NCBI GenBank assembly: GCA_963656065.1
Contig: CAVKGV010000005.1
Coordinates: 62,001 to 126,000 of the forward strand
Origin: Hallerella sp963656065
GTDB lineage: Bacteria; Fibrobacterota; Fibrobacteria; Fibrobacterales; Fibrobacteraceae
Direction of reading: 5' to 3'
DNA length: 64,000 nucleotides
Of this stretch, positions 61,867 through 64,000 are shown piece after piece (the first letter of the stretch is position 1; each line of letters opens with the position of its first letter). The notes beneath the pieces were generated by a model that saw only the letters and a program-made list of their open reading frames with translations, did not search any database and was not told the origin of the DNA. Position numbers and translations under genes: made by a program.

Positions 61867-61961
61867 GATTCGTTAGATGTTTTTCCCAAGATAAATTCTT
61901 CCGAGGGGGAATCTTTTCCCGAAAATTTGTGTATTTTCAGAAAAAAGGAAAGGGTCATTTT

Positions 61962-62954
61962 ATGAACTTAAAAAAGATTTTGACTGTTGCCGGCCTTGTG
62001 TCGTCCCTCGGAATTGTCGCTTGCGGCAGCGATTCCTCTTCCGGTTCTTCTCCGCAGGATTCTTCGAGCAGCAGCGCGGCGGCGCCGATTGTCCTTCCGG
62101 AAACGAATGCGGATTCCCTGATTGAAATTTCAGATTTCAAGACGGCATATGCCACCGCATCGGAATTGAAGTTTAACGGCTCCATCGGGATTAATTGGGA
62201 TGCTGACACGGCGGTCTTCATCGATTCCGTTTCCCTGTTGCTTGGAAACGCAAACGGAATTCCCCTTGAAGCGGATTTTACCATGGAGGCTGTGGACTAT
62301 TCCCAGAAACAGAGCCTTTCGATAGGTAAGGAACTCAAGCCTGCTGTCATTCTGGATTCCTTTGAGACTTGCGGAACGCTTGTCGCTTATATCGTTGTCT
62401 ATGCGCATAGTGATACCTTGCAGATTGTCGCCATGGATTCGACAACATTTGAAAAAACGTGCCCTGTCGAGGAATCGAGCAGTTCTGCTGCGGCTGCTCC
62501 GCAACTGACGGCGTGGAAGGTGACCCTTTCGACCCAGGTGACCGAACCGAACGCTGTTGATCTGGATAGCAAAGCGACATATTTTACAGCAAACAGAGAG
62601 GCAAATGCAGGAGCGATCGACCTCTACATTGGACGGAAAAATCGCGAAGCGGCTCTTTTCACCAATGCTTCCCTGGGCGCAGCTAGCGTATCGAAAATCG
62701 GTGAAGAAGAAAAGAGCGGCTTAAATTATGCAGACGATCCGGCTTCGGCGGAGATGAATGATTTCCGTTATAACGAAAGCAAGCTGACGGATGTAGCAAC
62801 CGATTTTGAATTGGTGTCTGCTTATGTCGTCATCACTCCCGAGTTTGATGCATCAACCGGCAAGGGCTTCTTTGTCGTTCTTCCCGCATCGCCGAAAAAT
62901 ATCGGAACATCGGATTATTCCATCGATTTGATCGTGCTGGGAAATTGGGATTAA
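61962..62954 (+). CDS. Lipoprotein with Ser-rich linkers
   Basis: 330 residues from the ATG with AAGGAAAGGG upstream. Lipobox LVSSLGIVACGS, followed by DSSSGSSPQDSSSSSAAA, and a second linker (EESSSSAAAAP) near residue 180 divides the protein into two domains of about 130-150 residues. Such serine linkers are common in secreted Fibrobacter proteins. The two domains look like beta-rich folds with no family recognised; one cysteine pair is visible in the first (ETCGTLV, EKTCPVE). Role unknown, membrane-anchored. Confidence 0.82.
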   Translation: MNLKKILTVAGLVSSLGIVACGSDSSSGSSPQDSSSSSAAAPIVLPETNADSLIEISDFKTAYATASELKFNGSIGINWDADTAVFIDSVSLLLGNANGIPLEADFTMEAVDYSQKQSLSIGKELKPAVILDSFETCGTLVAYIVVYAHSDTLQIVAMDSTTFEKTCPVEESSSSAAAAPQLTAWKVTLSTQVTEPNAVDLDSKATYFTANREANAGAIDLYIGRKNREAALFTNASLGAASVSKIGEEEKSGLNYADDPASAEMNDFRYNESKLTDVATDFELVSAYVVITPEFDASTGKGFFVVLPASPKNIGTSDYSIDLIVLGNWD

Positions 62955-62972
62955 TTTGTTCTGACCCATTGG

Positions 62973-63006
62973 AAAAGACTCTCTTTTCGGGGAGTCTTTT
63001 TTGTTC
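62973..63006 (+). terminator. Terminator after the lipoprotein gene
   Basis: Arms AAAAGACTC (62973-62981) and GAGTCTTTT (62992-63000) pair over nine bases with a ten-base loop, and the T run continues into 63001-63002. It lies 19 bases after the stop. Confidence 0.75.
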
Positions 63007-63031
63007 AAGTGTTGACGAGAACGAAAATTTT

Positions 63032-63904
63032 ATGGAAAAGATTTGGCGCATCACGCTTCTCACAAATCCGGATATCTGCAATTTGCAGTGTCGGCTTTGC
63101 TTTTTGCACCAGCGTGAAAGACCATTCGGAATGGGTGAGATGCCATGGGAAATTGCGGAAAAGGCAATCCGGAAATATGCGTCGCACGGACTTCGCGAAA
63201 TAATTCCGAGCACGATGGGGGAACCGTTACTTTATTCGCAATTTGAAAAACTGGAACGGCTGGTGGCAGAGCTGAATTTAAAACTAAACCTTACGACGAA
63301 TGGAACGTTTCCGCTAAAAGGTGCGGAACGCTTTGCGCGTGAACTTCTCCCGATTTCGAGCGACATCAAGATAAGTTGCTGGGGCGTGGAAAAATCCAGC
63401 TGGAAAGCTTTAAGTCCGGGCATGGATGTCGATGCTTACCTGGGAAACCTCAAAACGCTCGCTCGCATTCGGCGAGAGCTTTCCTGTTCGATGCAACCAT
63501 TGTCCTCGCTTTCCCTGCAAATGACGGTTACCAGGACGAATCGCGGAGACGTGCCGCTTGTCCTGGAACTTGCCGCTTCCTTGGGCTTTGACCGTGTCAA
63601 GCTGAACCGTGCAGTTTTTCTCTCTACCGCGGAGCGTCATGACGAAGAATTGCCGCCCGAAGATTTTTTCCCGGTTTCCATGCCGCAGGATTTCCCCGTT
63701 CGCCTCGAAGGAACTTTTTTGCGACCTGTCGCCCAGACTTCTCTTCCCGAGAAATGTCCTTTCCTGGGGCGGGAACTTTGGATCTTGCCGGATGGCTCTA
63801 CGGAACCGTGTCCGGATCCGGAATACCGCTTTGGAAACCATCGTGCGGAGAATCGTTGCGAAAGATGTAGGCTGTTTCCTCGGCGCGCTTTTTCAAAGGG
63901 CTAA
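63032..63904 (+). CDS. Radical SAM protein, SPASM-like
   Basis: 290 residues from the ATG at 63032. The 4Fe-4S motif CX3CX2C is C16, C20 and C23 in CNLQCRLC. ISTMGEPLL-type PSTMGEPLLYSQFEKL and LTTNGTFPL are the standard strand 2 and 3 blocks. The C-terminus holds further cysteines (KCPFLGRELWILPDGSTEPC and NRCERCRLF), as in SPASM/twitch domains that bind auxiliary clusters. The substrate is not evident and no precursor peptide is seen beside it. The Shine-Dalgarno is weak. Confidence 0.82.
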   Translation: MEKIWRITLLTNPDICNLQCRLCFLHQRERPFGMGEMPWEIAEKAIRKYASHGLREIIPSTMGEPLLYSQFEKLERLVAELNLKLNLTTNGTFPLKGAERFARELLPISSDIKISCWGVEKSSWKALSPGMDVDAYLGNLKTLARIRRELSCSMQPLSSLSLQMTVTRTNRGDVPLVLELAASLGFDRVKLNRAVFLSTAERHDEELPPEDFFPVSMPQDFPVRLEGTFLRPVAQTSLPEKCPFLGRELWILPDGSTEPCPDPEYRFGNHRAENRCERCRLFPRRAFSKG

Positions 63905-63951
63905 AATTGTTCTATTATTTGGCTAGGCTTATTTAACAGCCTGGATAAATT

Positions 63952-64000
63952 ATGAAAAGCATCTATGTTGGAAATCTCCCCTTTGCGTTCCGTGACGCGG
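63952..64000 (+). CDS. RNA-binding protein with RRM domain, cut by window end
   Basis: Only the first 16 codons are present. MKSIYVGNLPFAFRDA contains the RNP2 motif IYVGNLPF of RNA recognition motifs. Small single-RRM proteins of this kind occur in cyanobacteria and the FCB group. The frame continues past the end. Confidence 0.8.
   Translation, partial: MKSIYVGNLPFAFRDA

Overview
The window looks like chromosome of a Fibrobacter-type bacterium (Fibrobacterota). The grounds are a member of the Fibrobacter-expanded TIGR02147 family (40311-41159), lipoproteins with Ser-rich linkers (61962-62954), a Gram-negative envelope (LpxB, LolA, SppA, many predicted outer-membrane barrels) and secreted proteins ending in a FlgD-like Ig fold. 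This is inference from protein families; no 16S rRNA gene is present. One 150-N scaffold gap lies at 61612-61761, so this is a draft assembly.

Layout. 1-14450: housekeeping genes on the + strand: end of an Ig-like secreted protein, a DinG-type exonuclease-helicase, a helicase-associated-domain protein, dnaE, lpxB, a CNNM/CBS membrane protein, nudC, a metallophosphatase and a GNAT. 14451-15143: a gene-free patch of nested inverted and purine-rich repeats. 15144-35823: a surface polysaccharide locus: a Wzi-like barrel, a eukaryotic-type UDP-glucose dehydrogenase, an AlgD-type GDP-mannose dehydrogenase, five glycosyltransferases, a CDP-glycerol transferase-like enzyme, a PL14-like lyase, Wzy, LicD, Wzx, a TupA-like ATP-grasp, a DUF616 protein, an extended SDR, an IspD/TarI-like cytidylyltransferase and an AlbA_2/HATPase regulator carrying nine NEPV repeats. 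From about 18 kb to 34 kb the DNA is visibly A/T-rich (12 G+C in 60 bases at 22381-22440, against 35 in 60 at 9241-9300), which suggests acquired DNA. The locus is transcribed in blocks facing different ways.

35871-54461: mixed envelope and housekeeping genes: a MORN-like lipoprotein, a three-gene membrane/esterase cluster, tRNA-Leu(CAG), the TIGR02147 gene overlapping a lipoprotein with a CBM4_9-like end, an enlarged SppA, tRNA-Gln(CTG), an RNA m5C methyltransferase, a PEGA protein, an OpgC-like acyltransferase, LolA, a FlgD-Ig secreted protein, a PorV-like barrel, a TetR regulator and RecF. 54462-55615: a RelB/DinJ-YoeB toxin-antitoxin pair and a DprA-like Rossmann protein. 55699-64000: an alkaline-phosphatase-fold (LTA synthase-like) membrane protein whose 5' end is cut off by an 8-G tract, uvrB, gpmI, the gap, a lipoprotein, a radical SAM protein and the start of an RRM protein.

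How the genes work together. The strongest functional theme is export of a uronate- and probably polyol-phosphate-containing surface polymer: two dehydrogenases supply UDP-glucuronate and GDP-mannuronate, the cytidylyltransferase and SDR probably supply a CDP-polyol, glycosyl- and phospho-transferases build the repeat unit, Wzx and Wzy flip and polymerise it, and a lyase may trim it. The two best candidates for variable expression are the poly-G tract at 57645-57652 and the in-frame 12-bp minisatellite at 34511-34618.
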